From assembly GCA_964437825.1 (NCBI GenBank), contig CAYTIH010000018.1, positions 1-44,499 of the forward strand: a DNA stretch of 44,499 nt. Reading direction: 5' to 3'. The position numbers were made by a program, and so were the translations under genes. The DNA comes from JBJFCE01 sp964437825. Lineage in GTDB: Bacteria > Bacillota > Clostridia > Lachnospirales > Lachnospiraceae. A model generated the notes under the pieces. That model searched no databases and was not told the DNA's origin. It was given only the letters and a program-made list of their open reading frames with translations. Every line of letters begins with the position of its first letter. Position 1 is the first letter of the stretch. Shown here piece by piece: positions 17,020 through 26,900 of this stretch.

Positions 17020-18738
17020 TTAATAATACCCGTCCGCCATCGGCACTACAATATCAGGTCCTTCTTCAATCTTTTTCTTCAAATCTTCCAGATCTCCGGT
17101 ATAGATATACCCGATGTAGACGTTTTCTACGCCATCCTTATCTCCCGTGTAACATGCAACCTTCGGATAATCCTCATCAATGATTCTGCTCCAAAAGATC
17201 CTTTCTCTTTCCTCTCCCGGTGAAAAGTCATAGATGGAATCCCCAAACTGCCCATCATCCGCTCCCATTGCTTCTGCAAGCGTCGCCAGCAATTCGCTAT
17301 GTGAAACCGGTGCGCTGTTCACGGGAGATTCTTCATGATGCTCCCCCGCCTGCTTGATATAAAAAAGCACCTGCGGCTGAACATTCCAATGTCCGTGATC
17401 CGATGTAATGACTATGGTTGCATCATCATATACCCCAAGCCGCTTTAATTCCTCCAGATATTCCTCGATCACGACCATGCACCCTTTGGCCGTCTCCTCC
17501 AGCGTACGATCCTCCAGATACATTCCGTTCTCATCGGTAGTATACTCATGCGTTCCCATCAAGTGCTGAACGATAAAATAATTATGTTCCCCGTCCACCG
17601 TCAAGCCATGCCTCTGCAGCCCTGCATTTAAATTAGCCTGATGATGGGTTACTTCCAATTCCGTATTCTGAACCCTGACCACATCCTCATACTCACTGCT
17701 TCTGGTATAAAACTGTGGTTTTAACAATTCCGGAAACATCCGGTAGGCAGACATTTTCATCATCGTTTTCAGCAACAAGGTATTGTAAACATTATAATCA
17801 AGATTCTCGGAGGACAGATTATCGATCTTTCCCTCCAGAAGCTCTAAATCATTCATCCCGCACAGCATAGTGGCATTTGGCGTGTAGAAATTGGCCACAT
17901 AATTGTTTTCATGCAGCATAGTATAAAAATCCGTTGTTTTTTCACTGGTCCAGATCTCGGCAAACCAGTCGTTTACCTTTTTGGACATATCAACCTCACA
18001 GCCGGTAAACATGTGCACCAACGAAGGATATGTACCGTAATAATTACAATCATAATTACTGTAATACGTAAAATCATGCAGAAAATCCGTCGCTCCCGGA
18101 TATGCCGCATTCAACTGATCTATATATTCATTGCTGAAATAATCAAGTACAATCACAATAACATTTTTATCCTCTGATACCTGAAATTGATTTTCTCCCG
18201 ATATATGCAGGCCGCGTTCCGGATAATGATACGCCTCGTCCTTCGCCGTAATCAGCAAAGAAACATAAGCGACGCCCTGCATAGCCAGCAAAAGAAACGA
18301 AATATAAACAATCGCTTTTTTCCAGATATGATATTTCCAGAACGATATGACCAGAATGATTGCTATGATCAGAATCCAGATCATCAGATTGCCCAGCGCC
18401 CGTCCGCCGGCGATATGATAGCCGTCGGGATTTAACCCCAGTAAATCTAACTGTTTATTGAAAAACATAACCTGCAAATACCCGGCTATGGAAATTCCCA
18501 GAATCAAAGACAAATAAATACGTTTGATTTTGTCCGGAAGAAGCATACCTATAACCGTCATCAATACACTGACCCCCAGCGCCAGAACTGTCAGATATCC
18601 GCCGAATTCACCGTATACAAACTGAAATTCCACGACATTGGCAAAAAATATCTCTGCCGGTCCGAAAATGAACAGCATAAAGCAAAACAAAAAGCTGATC
18701 AAAAATGGAATACGCGCTTTTTTTAACATCTTTTTCAC
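17020..18738 (-). CDS. Membrane-anchored sulfatase/alkaline-phosphatase-fold transferase (2)
   Basis: A 572-aa protein with about six N-terminal membrane segments to residue 165 and an outside alkaline-phosphatase-superfamily domain. VIVLDYF (195-201) starts the fold, the likely nucleophile is T236 in YYGTYPSL, and TSDHGHW supplies metal ligands, followed by NSAPVSHSE. Start is GTG 18738, supported by AGAGGG 8 bases upstream; ATG 18729 would be too far from it. It is a distant paralogue of the protein at 12562-14685. It lies between the permease gene and the internal promoter, so it belongs to the exporter transcript. Lipoteichoic-acid-synthase-like or phosphoethanolamine-transferase-like chemistry is possible; substrate unknown. 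Confidence 0.82.
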   Translation of the reverse strand: MKKMLKKARIPFLISFLFCFMLFIFGPAEIFFANVVEFQFVYGEFGGYLTVLALGVSVLMTVIGMLLPDKIKRIYLSLILGISIAGYLQVMFFNKQLDLLGLNPDGYHIAGGRALGNLMIWILIIAIILVISFWKYHIWKKAIVYISFLLLAMQGVAYVSLLITAKDEAYHYPERGLHISGENQFQVSEDKNVIVIVLDYFSNEYIDQLNAAYPGATDFLHDFTYYSNYDCNYYGTYPSLVHMFTGCEVDMSKKVNDWFAEIWTSEKTTDFYTMLHENNYVANFYTPNATMLCGMNDLELLEGKIDNLSSENLDYNVYNTLLLKTMMKMSAYRMFPELLKPQFYTRSSEYEDVVRVQNTELEVTHHQANLNAGLQRHGLTVDGEHNYFIVQHLMGTHEYTTDENGMYLEDRTLEETAKGCMVVIEEYLEELKRLGVYDDATIVITSDHGHWNVQPQVLFYIKQAGEHHEESPVNSAPVSHSELLATLAEAMGADDGQFGDSIYDFSPGEERERIFWSRIIDEDYPKVACYTGDKDGVENVYIGYIYTGDLEDLKKKIEEGPDIVVPMADGYY

Positions 18739-18777
18739 TTATTTTTCCCTCTTTTATCCGAATTTTTTTATAGCCGG

Positions 18778-19785
18778 TTACATAACATCGGCAAAGTGTA
18801 CCTTCAAACGTTTGAAAATCAATGCCCCGAATCCAAAGAGCAATATGACAACAATCCAGAAATACATCGTGGAATAGAAGTCCTCCCAAAACCAAGTATG
18901 CTCGAACATGGCGCTGCGGTAGCCGTTCACAATATAGAAAATCGGATTCAGTTTAAAAATTATCTGCATGACGGGAGATAACTGGTTGATATTCCACAGG
19001 ATCGGCGTCGCCCACATCCCGATTTGAAGGAAAATCCCTATAATCTGGTTTAAGTCCCTAAAAAATACCACGATTGCACAGGTGGAATAGCAGAGCGCCA
19101 GTACAAATATAAACATGCAGAAGCTATAGTAAATCAGCTGAAGCAGATACAAATCCGGCTGATACCCATAGCAAAAATAAACCGCCAGCATAATGCATAC
19201 AAAAAAAACATGAATAAAGGTTGCGGCAATAATCTTGATGATCGGCAAAATACTGATTTTAAACACAACCTTTTTCACCAGATAATTATACTCCAGGAGC
19301 GCATTTGTGCCGTTTCCGAGCGCTTCCGAAAAATAAAACCACGGTACAAGCCCCGCCGTCAGCCACAGCACATACGGTACGTCTATATTTCCGGCCACCT
19401 GCTGTCTGGACTTCATAATCGTGCCAAAGACAAACCAGTACAACAGAATCGTTACCACCGGCTGCGCCAATGCCCATACCATTCCCAGATAAGAACCCGC
19501 ATATCTGGTTTTAAAGTCATTTTTTGCGAGCTTCCAGATCAGCCTCCTGTTTTGCCAAAGCTCCGCCGGCAATACCACCAGCTTATCATAAAAAATAACA
19601 AAGATGATCACGCCGATCACAACAATTGCAGCTGCAATGATCTTCTTAATCATTTCCTGCCCGGGGTCTGCAAACTGATTCTGATGGCTGAACAAAATTG
19701 CGATCAGCAATATCCCGATCAACGTAACTATGGTAATTCCCGCCTTCTTGGATATCAACGGCTTTGCATTCATTTCAGTAACCAT
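18778..19785 (-). CDS. wzm: Polysaccharide ABC exporter permease, Wzm/TagG type with extra N-terminal helices
   Basis: Membrane subunit of the polysaccharide exporter whose ATPase is at 6766-8151. I choose ATG 19785 (335 aa), since AGGG lies 6 bases before it and the upstream rmlC gene ends at 19794; ATG 19773 is an alternative. The usual family start (LIWKLAKNDFKTRYAGSYLG) appears only at about residue 76. It is preceded by two hydrophobic helices (about 16-30 and 42-62) not found in standard Wzm proteins. About six canonical helices follow, with the conserved PWFYFSEAL and NPIFYIVNGYR segments. It lies between rmlC and the second sulfatase-fold gene. Confidence 0.9.
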   Translation of the reverse strand: MVTEMNAKPLISKKAGITIVTLIGILLIAILFSHQNQFADPGQEMIKKIIAAAIVVIGVIIFVIFYDKLVVLPAELWQNRRLIWKLAKNDFKTRYAGSYLGMVWALAQPVVTILLYWFVFGTIMKSRQQVAGNIDVPYVLWLTAGLVPWFYFSEALGNGTNALLEYNYLVKKVVFKISILPIIKIIAATFIHVFFVCIMLAVYFCYGYQPDLYLLQLIYYSFCMFIFVLALCYSTCAIVVFFRDLNQIIGIFLQIGMWATPILWNINQLSPVMQIIFKLNPIFYIVNGYRSAMFEHTWFWEDFYSTMYFWIVVILLFGFGALIFKRLKVHFADVM

Positions 19786-19793
19786 GCCCTTCC

Positions 19794-20360
19794 CTAATTG
19801 TATTTCTCCGTATACTCCGAAATGCCGCCCCATTTGGTATCCTTCTCGGACAGAATCAGTTCCATTCCCTCGGGAATCGGCCATACGACGCCTATCTGAG
19901 GATCATCATAGATAATTCCGCCTTCATCATTGGGATGATAAAAGTCCGTACATTTATAGCAAAACTCCGCATAATCGGACAGCACCAGAAATCCGTGCGC
20001 AAAATTCTTGGGAATAAAAAACTGTTTTTTATTTTCCTCGCTGAGCAGCTCGCCGTGCCACTTTCCGTATGTGGCGCTTCCTTTTCTTAAATCCACGGCC
20101 ACATCATAAACCTCTCCTTTGATTACCCTGACCAGCTTGTCCTGCGGAAAATTGATTTGAAAATGTAAACCGCGGAGTACCCCTTTTTTGGAAGCCGACT
20201 GATTGTCCTGAACAAACACCTGATCAATCCCCGCCCCCTTAAAATCATGATAATTGTAAGACTCCATAAAGTATCCGCGATGATCCCCGTATACTGCGGG
20301 CGTAATGATCTTAAGCCCCTCGATCTCACATGTTTCAACTGTTATTTTTCCCATTTTCAT
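19794..20360 (-). CDS. rmlC: dTDP-4-dehydrorhamnose 3,5-epimerase
   Basis: Third step of dTDP-L-rhamnose synthesis; cytoplasmic. The 188-aa protein is normal in length, with DHRGYFME, the catalytic His in VLRGLHFQ (about H66), KLVRVIKGEVYDVAVDLR and the FAHGF motif. AAGGAG sits 4 bases before ATG 20360; ATG 20354 is also possible. It lies 8 bases before wzm and 25 bases after the second GH25 gene. rmlA and rmlB are nearby, but no rmlD is in the window. Confidence 0.95.
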   Translation of the reverse strand: MKMGKITVETCEIEGLKIITPAVYGDHRGYFMESYNYHDFKGAGIDQVFVQDNQSASKKGVLRGLHFQINFPQDKLVRVIKGEVYDVAVDLRKGSATYGKWHGELLSEENKKQFFIPKNFAHGFLVLSDYAEFCYKCTDFYHPNDEGGIIYDDPQIGVVWPIPEGMELILSEKDTKWGGISEYTEKYN

Positions 20361-20385
20361 CTGACTCCTTTATTTATTTTTCGTT

Positions 20386-21900
20386 TTACGTTCCGGAAAG
20401 CGCGGAACTCTTCGTATACTCCGCACTGTACTCGCCCTCCGGGTCTTCTGAATCCGGGTCGGACGTCTCTGCGCCGCCCGCTGTGCCATCCGCGCCTGCA
20501 TCTTCGTCCCCGTCCGGGTCCGAATCATCACCGTCCTGCGCACCGGATGCGTCAGCGCCGCTTTCATTCAAATTGGCAAGGCTCAGGTTTCCGATATCAA
20601 GGTCCACTCTTCCGGTCACGCCGTCCACCCAGCCGCTTGAGGTATACTGCCAGAACTGATAGTCCCCCTCATAGGTTGCCTCCTTCTTATATTCGGCAAG
20701 CCAGATCACATATTTTTGCAGCTTCTCCGGCTGCAGCATCCTGAGAAACCAGTTTTTACTCGCATAGACCCCGGCATGATAACCGGCATTTTCCATCGTT
20801 TCGCAAAAAGCCCGGCACACCAGCGTTCTGGTTTCCAAATCCAGCAGATCGGCGCGTCCGTTCGCGCCCGTGCTTTCCGTGTCGATAAACACCGGCAAAT
20901 CCACCTGATAATCCCTGCACAGGGTAATCACCATGCTCGCTTCTTCGACGGCTTCCACTTCGTTCACGGCCTGAGTAAAAAAGTATATTCCCACCTTTAC
21001 TCCCGCTTCATTGGCGCCGATGATGTTCTTCAGAAAGTACTTATCTTCCACAAGGGAACCCGAAGTATATCCGCGATAACCGCATCTGATAATCGCAAAA
21101 TCAATACCGTCGGCCTTGACCCTTTTCCAGTCTATCTCACCGTTAAAGCTGGATACGTCAATTCCCATAACCGCCATATCCAGATCCGTAAATGCAGTGG
21201 TTCTCTCGGAATCATCCGCATCCTCATTCATATCATGTCCTAAAACCGCATCCTGCTCCGGATCAATTTCATCTTCCGACAAAATCAGTAATGAAATATC
21301 ATTAATGGTTCTGTATTCCACCTTATCCCTGACATGCACATTCATCTGCGATGCTGCAACATGATAGCCTTCCGTCTCGTCAATGGACACCGTATAGTCA
21401 CCGGCTCTGAGATCACCGATATAGATAATCCCATCCTGATCCAGATCCTTGAACTGTCCGACATCCTCCACTGTAACAAAAAACGTCTCCCCGGTCACCA
21501 ATTCTCCGTTGGAATCCACAATTTGAAGGCGCAAATCCTTCTGGACGCTGGTTGCAATTAACGACAAACGAACCGCATCATTTGAATCACGCAGCACGCT
21601 CTGCTCCTCCTCCGGGTCCCAGAAGGTCTCGTCATAGAGAAACGCTCTGGTATCCCCGTTCAAGGCAATATTCTCCCCGGACGCATACACCGTTTCTTCG
21701 GAGTTTCCGGAATCGTCCCCGTTTCCTGCCAATTCCGTACCATTCCCGTCATTCTCCGGGCCTGTCTGCATGACCTCAGTATCATCCGTAACAGAGGTTT
21801 CTTCTGCGGATTTTATATTCACATATAGTACCACTCCCAAAATCGCCAGGATGGAGAGAGAACAGATGCATATCGTGTTCCTGATCAATTTAAAGTCCAT
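20386..21900 (-). CDS. Membrane-anchored GH25 muramidase-like protein (short paralogue)
   Basis: A 504-aa surface protein. ATG 21900 follows AGAGG and overlaps the end of rmlA by 11 bases. An N-terminal transmembrane anchor (about 8-28) is followed by an acidic low-complexity stretch, a prealbumin/SpaA-like beta domain (about 110-205), a GH25 domain (about 245-440) and an acidic Gly/Asp/Ser-rich tail. GH25 acidic residues are present in GIDVSS (D248) and in VFIDTES (about 338-344). The protein should cut the glycan strand of peptidoglycan near the membrane. The beta and GH25 domains are paralogous to the large protein at 23960-27397. Its place inside the rml/exporter operon suggests a role in opening or anchoring to the wall for the exported polymer. 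Confidence 0.9.
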   Translation of the reverse strand: MDFKLIRNTICICSLSILAILGVVLYVNIKSAEETSVTDDTEVMQTGPENDGNGTELAGNGDDSGNSEETVYASGENIALNGDTRAFLYDETFWDPEEEQSVLRDSNDAVRLSLIATSVQKDLRLQIVDSNGELVTGETFFVTVEDVGQFKDLDQDGIIYIGDLRAGDYTVSIDETEGYHVAASQMNVHVRDKVEYRTINDISLLILSEDEIDPEQDAVLGHDMNEDADDSERTTAFTDLDMAVMGIDVSSFNGEIDWKRVKADGIDFAIIRCGYRGYTSGSLVEDKYFLKNIIGANEAGVKVGIYFFTQAVNEVEAVEEASMVITLCRDYQVDLPVFIDTESTGANGRADLLDLETRTLVCRAFCETMENAGYHAGVYASKNWFLRMLQPEKLQKYVIWLAEYKKEATYEGDYQFWQYTSSGWVDGVTGRVDLDIGNLSLANLNESGADASGAQDGDDSDPDGDEDAGADGTAGGAETSDPDSEDPEGEYSAEYTKSSALSGT

Positions 21901-22759
21901 TCGCAACCTCTACCAGATATTTTCCATAGTTCGTCTTCATCAAAGGCTCGGCCAGCTTAAGGAGCTGTTCCTGATCGATAAAGCCCCGCTTATATGCAAT
22001 TTCCTCAATGCAGGAAATATATAATCCCTGACGCTTTTGAAACGCCGCTACGAAATCCGCGGCATCCAGCAGCGCATCATGATTACCGGTGTCCAGCCAG
22101 GCAAATCCGCGCCCCAAAGTTTCCACATGAAGCGTTCCCCGGTTCAGATATTCATTATTAATGCTGGTGATTTCTATTTCGCCTCTGGGCGAGGGCTTTA
22201 CGTTTGCCGCAATTTCCACCACGTCATTATCATAAAAATAAAGTCCCGGCACCGCATAATTACTCTTCGGATTTTCCGGCTTTTCCTCAATGGAGACCGC
22301 CATACCGTTTTCATCAAATTCCACGACGCCATACTCTCTCGGGTCGCGGACATAATAACCGAAAATCGTTGCGCCCTTTTCTCTGGAAGCCACTGCCTTT
22401 AATACCCTTGAAAAGCTCTGTCCGTAAAAAATATTATCCCCCAGCACTAACGCCACACGGTCGGTTCCGATAAAGTCCGCACCGATAATAAAAGCATCCG
22501 CAAGTCCCCTCGGATACTCCTGCACCGCATATTCAATCCGCATGCCAAGCTGTTCCCCGCTTCCGAGCAGCTCCTGAAATACCGGCAAATCCCTGGGAGT
22601 TGAAATGATCAAAACCTCCCGTATTCCCGCGAGCATCAGGGTGGATAACGGATAATAAATCATCGGCTTATCGTACACAGGCATAATCTGTTTCGATATT
22701 GCTTTGGTAAGCGGATACAGCCTTGTGCCCGATCCCCCTGCTAATATAATTCCCTTCAT
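21890..22759 (-). CDS. rmlA: Glucose-1-phosphate thymidylyltransferase
   Basis: First step of dTDP-rhamnose synthesis: joins dTTP and glucose-1-phosphate. ATG 22759 is preceded by AAAAAGGAG with an 8-base spacer and gives the normal 289-aa length, opening with MKGIILAGGSGTRLYPLT. Further family motifs are PVYDKPMIYYPLS, LGDNIFYG and EIEITS. An extended frame to 22837 has no support and passes through an intercistronic hairpin. Confidence 0.96.
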   Translation of the reverse strand: MKGIILAGGSGTRLYPLTKAISKQIMPVYDKPMIYYPLSTLMLAGIREVLIISTPRDLPVFQELLGSGEQLGMRIEYAVQEYPRGLADAFIIGADFIGTDRVALVLGDNIFYGQSFSRVLKAVASREKGATIFGYYVRDPREYGVVEFDENGMAVSIEEKPENPKSNYAVPGLYFYDNDVVEIAANVKPSPRGEIEITSINNEYLNRGTLHVETLGRGFAWLDTGNHDALLDAADFVAAFQKRQGLYISCIEEIAYKRGFIDQEQLLKLAEPLMKTNYGKYLVEVANGL

Positions 22760-22809
22760 AAAGAATACTCCTTTTTCTAAATAAATTCTCTTATCTGTAA
22801 ACACACCGA

Positions 22810-22837
22810 ATGGGAACGACATATCTGCCGTTCCCAT
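22810..22837 (-). repeat. Intercistronic hairpin between rmlB and rmlA
   Basis: A perfect 9-bp stem (ATGGGAACG paired with CGTTCCCAT) with a 10-base loop lies 10 bases after the rmlB stop. No U-run follows on the minus strand, so it is more likely an RNA-stability or processing element than a terminator. Confidence 0.6.
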
Positions 22838-22847
22838 CAGTGCTTTT

Positions 22848-23930
22848 CTATCTGCCCGAATACATATCGGAATAATACTTCTGATAATCCCCGCTTGTTA
22901 CATTTTTCATCCAGTCCTCATGTTCGAAATACCACTGAATTGTCAGCTTGATTCCGTCCTTGAACATCGTTTCCGGATACCAGCCGATCTCACTTTTGAT
23001 CTTATCCGGCGCTATGGCGTATCTTCTGTCATGACCCTTTCTGTCCGTCACATAGGTGATCAGGTCCTTTGTCACCAGCTTCTTTCGCGGATCATTGTCG
23101 GGAAGCATCTCCTGAAGCGTTTCAATGATAATATTGATAATCTCAATATTCTGCTTCTCATTATGCCCGCCGATATTATAGGTTTCGAACAATCTTCCCT
23201 GTTCCTGCACCATATCGATGGCCTTTGCATGATCCTCCACATACAGCCAGTCACGAACATTTTTGCCATCCCCATATACCGGTAATTTTTTTCCCTGCAG
23301 CGCATTATTGATAATGAGCGGAATCAGCTTTTCCGGGAACTGGTAAGGTCCGTAATTATTGGAGCAGTTCGTAATATTGGCTGGAAAGCGATAGGTATCC
23401 ATATACGCCTTTACGAGCATGTCCGAGCCTGCCTTGCTTGCAGAATACGGAGAATGAGGCGCATAGGGCGTTGTCTCATAAAAATATTCATCGTCCTTTT
23501 CCAGCGATCCGTATACCTCATCCGTGGATACATGAAGGAATTTCTTTCCTTCCCGAAAGCTTCCGTCAGGAAGCTCCCATGCTGCCTTCGTACAGTTGAG
23601 CATAACTGCCGTTCCAAGAACATTGGTCTGAACAAACACCTCCGGATTCTTGATACTCCTGTCCACATGGCTTTCTGCTGCGAAATGCACTACACGGTCG
23701 ATATCGTTCCGGGCGAAAATCTCTGCAATGGCTTCCTTATCGCAGATATCCGCTTTCACAAAAGTATAGTTGTCACGATCCTCTATATCCTTTAAATTCT
23801 CCAGATTTCCTGCATACGTCAGGGCATCCACATTAATAATACGAATCTCATCCCCATATTTTTTAAACATGTAGTGAATATAATTGGAACCGATAAAGCC
23901 GGCTCCTCCGGTTACCAGGTAAGTTCTCAT
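22848..23930 (-). CDS. rmlB: dTDP-glucose 4,6-dehydratase
   Basis: Second step of dTDP-rhamnose synthesis, NAD-dependent short-chain dehydrogenase fold. The 360-aa protein has the Rossmann motif VTGGAGFIG (6-14), HFAAESHVDRS, DEVYG and the catalytic YSASK. AGGAG lies 5 bases before ATG 23930. The gene starts 29 bases after the large GH25 gene ends, so they are probably co-transcribed. Confidence 0.97.
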   Translation of the reverse strand: MRTYLVTGGAGFIGSNYIHYMFKKYGDEIRIINVDALTYAGNLENLKDIEDRDNYTFVKADICDKEAIAEIFARNDIDRVVHFAAESHVDRSIKNPEVFVQTNVLGTAVMLNCTKAAWELPDGSFREGKKFLHVSTDEVYGSLEKDDEYFYETTPYAPHSPYSASKAGSDMLVKAYMDTYRFPANITNCSNNYGPYQFPEKLIPLIINNALQGKKLPVYGDGKNVRDWLYVEDHAKAIDMVQEQGRLFETYNIGGHNEKQNIEIINIIIETLQEMLPDNDPRKKLVTKDLITYVTDRKGHDRRYAIAPDKIKSEIGWYPETMFKDGIKLTIQWYFEHEDWMKNVTSGDYQKYYSDMYSGR

Positions 23931-23959
23931 GTTCTCTCCTATCCGCCCTTTCTATTTCA

Positions 23960-26900
23960 TTAATATCCGAGATAGCTGTAATTCAGATCCACATCACCGC
24001 TGATGCCGTTAATCTTTCCCTTAGAAGAATACTGCCACAGGTCATAGCGTCCTGTATAAGTGGGAGTCGTCGCATACTGGGCAAGCCAGATCTTATATGA
24101 GTTTAGACTTCCTACGTTCAAATTATCCGTAAACCAGCTCTTGGAAGCGTAAATACCCGCGGTATATCCTCCGTTGCGAATGGTCTCGCAGAAAGCCCTG
24201 CATACGGCAGTTCTGGTCTCTCTGCTGATCTTGTCGGCACGGCCGCCGCACGCCTCGGTATCAATAAATATAGGATACGATATTTTGTAATTTTTGACAA
24301 GACTCAGAACCATAGAAGCTTCTTCGACTGCTTCCACTTCGTTCACGGCCTGCGTAAAGAAATATATGCCGACCTTCAGTCCGGCTGCGGTTGCGCCTTC
24401 AATATTTCTGCGGAAAGCAGAATCTTCGACAAGCGCTCCCTTGGTCGAGCCGCGGTATCCGCAGCGGATAATCACAAACGATACGCCGGAATTGCGGACT
24501 GCATTCCAGTCTATATTTCCATTCCATTTGGAAACATCGATGCCGAAGGTTCCGTCTCCCATGGACAGTGCTCCGTCGCTCGCAAAATTATATTTGACGC
24601 CCTGAATGATCTGTTCCCCTGTTACAGGCACCCCGTTCTTATCAAAATAATACGTCCGGTTATCGATCGTCTGCCAGCCTGTGTATTTATACTGCTGTGC
24701 GACTCTGATATAGAATTTCGCAGCCGTATAATAATCCGCATAGGTTGCTTCCGTATATTTTCCGGAGGCATCCAGAATATAAACCTGATTTCCGTTTTTA
24801 TCCAGAAGCTTGGAGACCTTATCTTTGGAAGGATCGTTCTTGACCGTTACGGTACAGCTGACCGAGATCTGTTTGCCTTCTGAATTCTTGTCCACGGTGG
24901 TCGCGGTAATCGTTACGGTTCCTGCCTTCACGGCAGTGATCTCACCGGTCTTTTCGTTTACCGTTGCAATCGATTTGTCGGAAGCGGACCAGGTTACAAC
25001 GCCTTCCGTTGCGCTGGTCAGCGTAACCCCGTTCTTGATGACAGTCGCCACAAGCGTGGTTTTCGCTTCCGTATACATGGTAAGCTTATCTTTATCGAGC
25101 TTAATTTCCAACGTGCCGTTTGTTACCGTAACGGTACAGGCAGCCTTAATCTGATTGCCGGAGGCATCCTTTTCCACCGTAGTTGCGGTGATGGTAACCG
25201 TTCCGGCCTTTACGCCCGTAACTTCACCGGTCTTTTCGTCTACCGTTGCAATCGACTTGTCGGAGGTGGACCATGTCACAATTCCTTCCGTTCCGCTGGT
25301 AGTGGCCGTTCCGTTCTTATTGACCGTTGCTGTCAGCTTAATTTTGGCGCCAACCGCAACAGTGGCTTTCTCCTGATCCAGTTTGACGGACAAAGCAGCG
25401 TTTACGGTTACACTGCATTGTGCCTGCACCGTATTTCCCGAAGAATCCTTATAGGAAGCGGTAATCGTTGCCTTACCTGCCGCAACCGGAGTGATCCTGC
25501 CGCCCTCTACCTTTGCGATATTGGTATCGGAGGATGACCATGTAATATCTTTGCCGGTAGTATCGCTTGTATTATCGGACATTGTAACCGTGGGCTTTAA
25601 TGTTACGGTATCCCCGATCGCCACAGTAACCGATGTCTGATCTAAGGATATGGATTTTACGTAAGTCACATCGGATACCGTAATCGTACAGGCGGCCGTT
25701 TTGACGTTTCCGTTAACGGTATCCTTTGATGTAACGGTAATCGTGGCCGTGCCTGCTTTTACTGCCTCGACGGTTCCTCCGCTGACCGTTGCGATACTCG
25801 TATCCGAGCTGCTCCATGTATATTCTCCCGATGCGGAGGTGTTGTCACTTTTCTTTACGGTTACGCTTGCGCTCAACGTGGTTGTTTCTCCGACCTTCAT
25901 AGAGACGGAGGAAGGATCTATTTTGACTTCAATCTCTGTGATTGTCACTGCCGGCTGTGTCGGCGTCGGCGTGTCCATCGGCGTCGGCTCTGCTGTCGGC
26001 GTCGGCGTATCCGTCGGTGTATTTGTCGGCGTATCCGTCTGTGTTATCTCCCCCACGCTGTCGTTCACTACCTGCATGGTCATCGCAAGGAATGTTCTGC
26101 TGACAATCTGGGCAGGGTCCATAATGGCGGACTTCTGAATCTCAGAATAATCCCCTTCACCCGCAATTAACGTTTTCGTGGACTCCACCCATTCCACCGT
26201 GTCCGTAAGATTTCCGGTGACCACCTCTTCCTGTATCTGCACATTCACCGAGGCATCTTCGGTTGCCACATTGACTTCAGACTCCGATTTGATCTCATCC
26301 GCCACGTCAACCTGCTCATATACAATGGTATCCCTGACCTTTACCTTACTGTCGCAGATTACAATTTCATAATTTTCGGGAACTTCCACACTTACCTGAT
26401 ATTCTCCCGGCGTCATGGATGCATTATAAATAATACCGTCCATATCATCGTCGGCATACTCTTTTTCTTTTCCGGAAGAATCCGTCAATGTTACCGTAAA
26501 TTTGGCATTATTGATGAGCTTTCCCGTATTGTTGTTGACAAATTTAATTTTTAAATCTTTCTCCACTGAGGTAAACGTTACTTTTACCTCAATGATTTCG
26601 TTTTCATCCGGCTCCTGCGTAATGTCCGGTTCCTCCGGCAGAATATCCGCCTGCTTTGCCAGCTGCGCATCCGTGACGGCCATCAGTCCGCTCTGCCCCG
26701 CAATTCCGATATCCACCAGCTCCTGACCCGTCTGAGCCATGGTCGCGGCTTTCTGCCCGGAGCTGTTAGATCTGACTAACCAGATTCCGACAACGGCAAG
26801 TGCCGCAGCCAAAATCAACACGCCCATTCCGCATATGATCCAGTCCATTTTGGAAAAATTGGCAATCTTCTTTTCCACAAACGCACGAATCCGCTCGGAA

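Noticed and set aside
25957..26040. Short tandem repeats that could suggest a CRISPR-like array
   Set aside because: The units are in frame, encode a Thr/Pro linker, and have no spacers.
24810..26138. Plus-strand frames rich in Val, Thr and Ser that look like surface proteins
   Set aside because: They are the antisense reading of the repetitive Big_2 units; the composition follows from the repeat.
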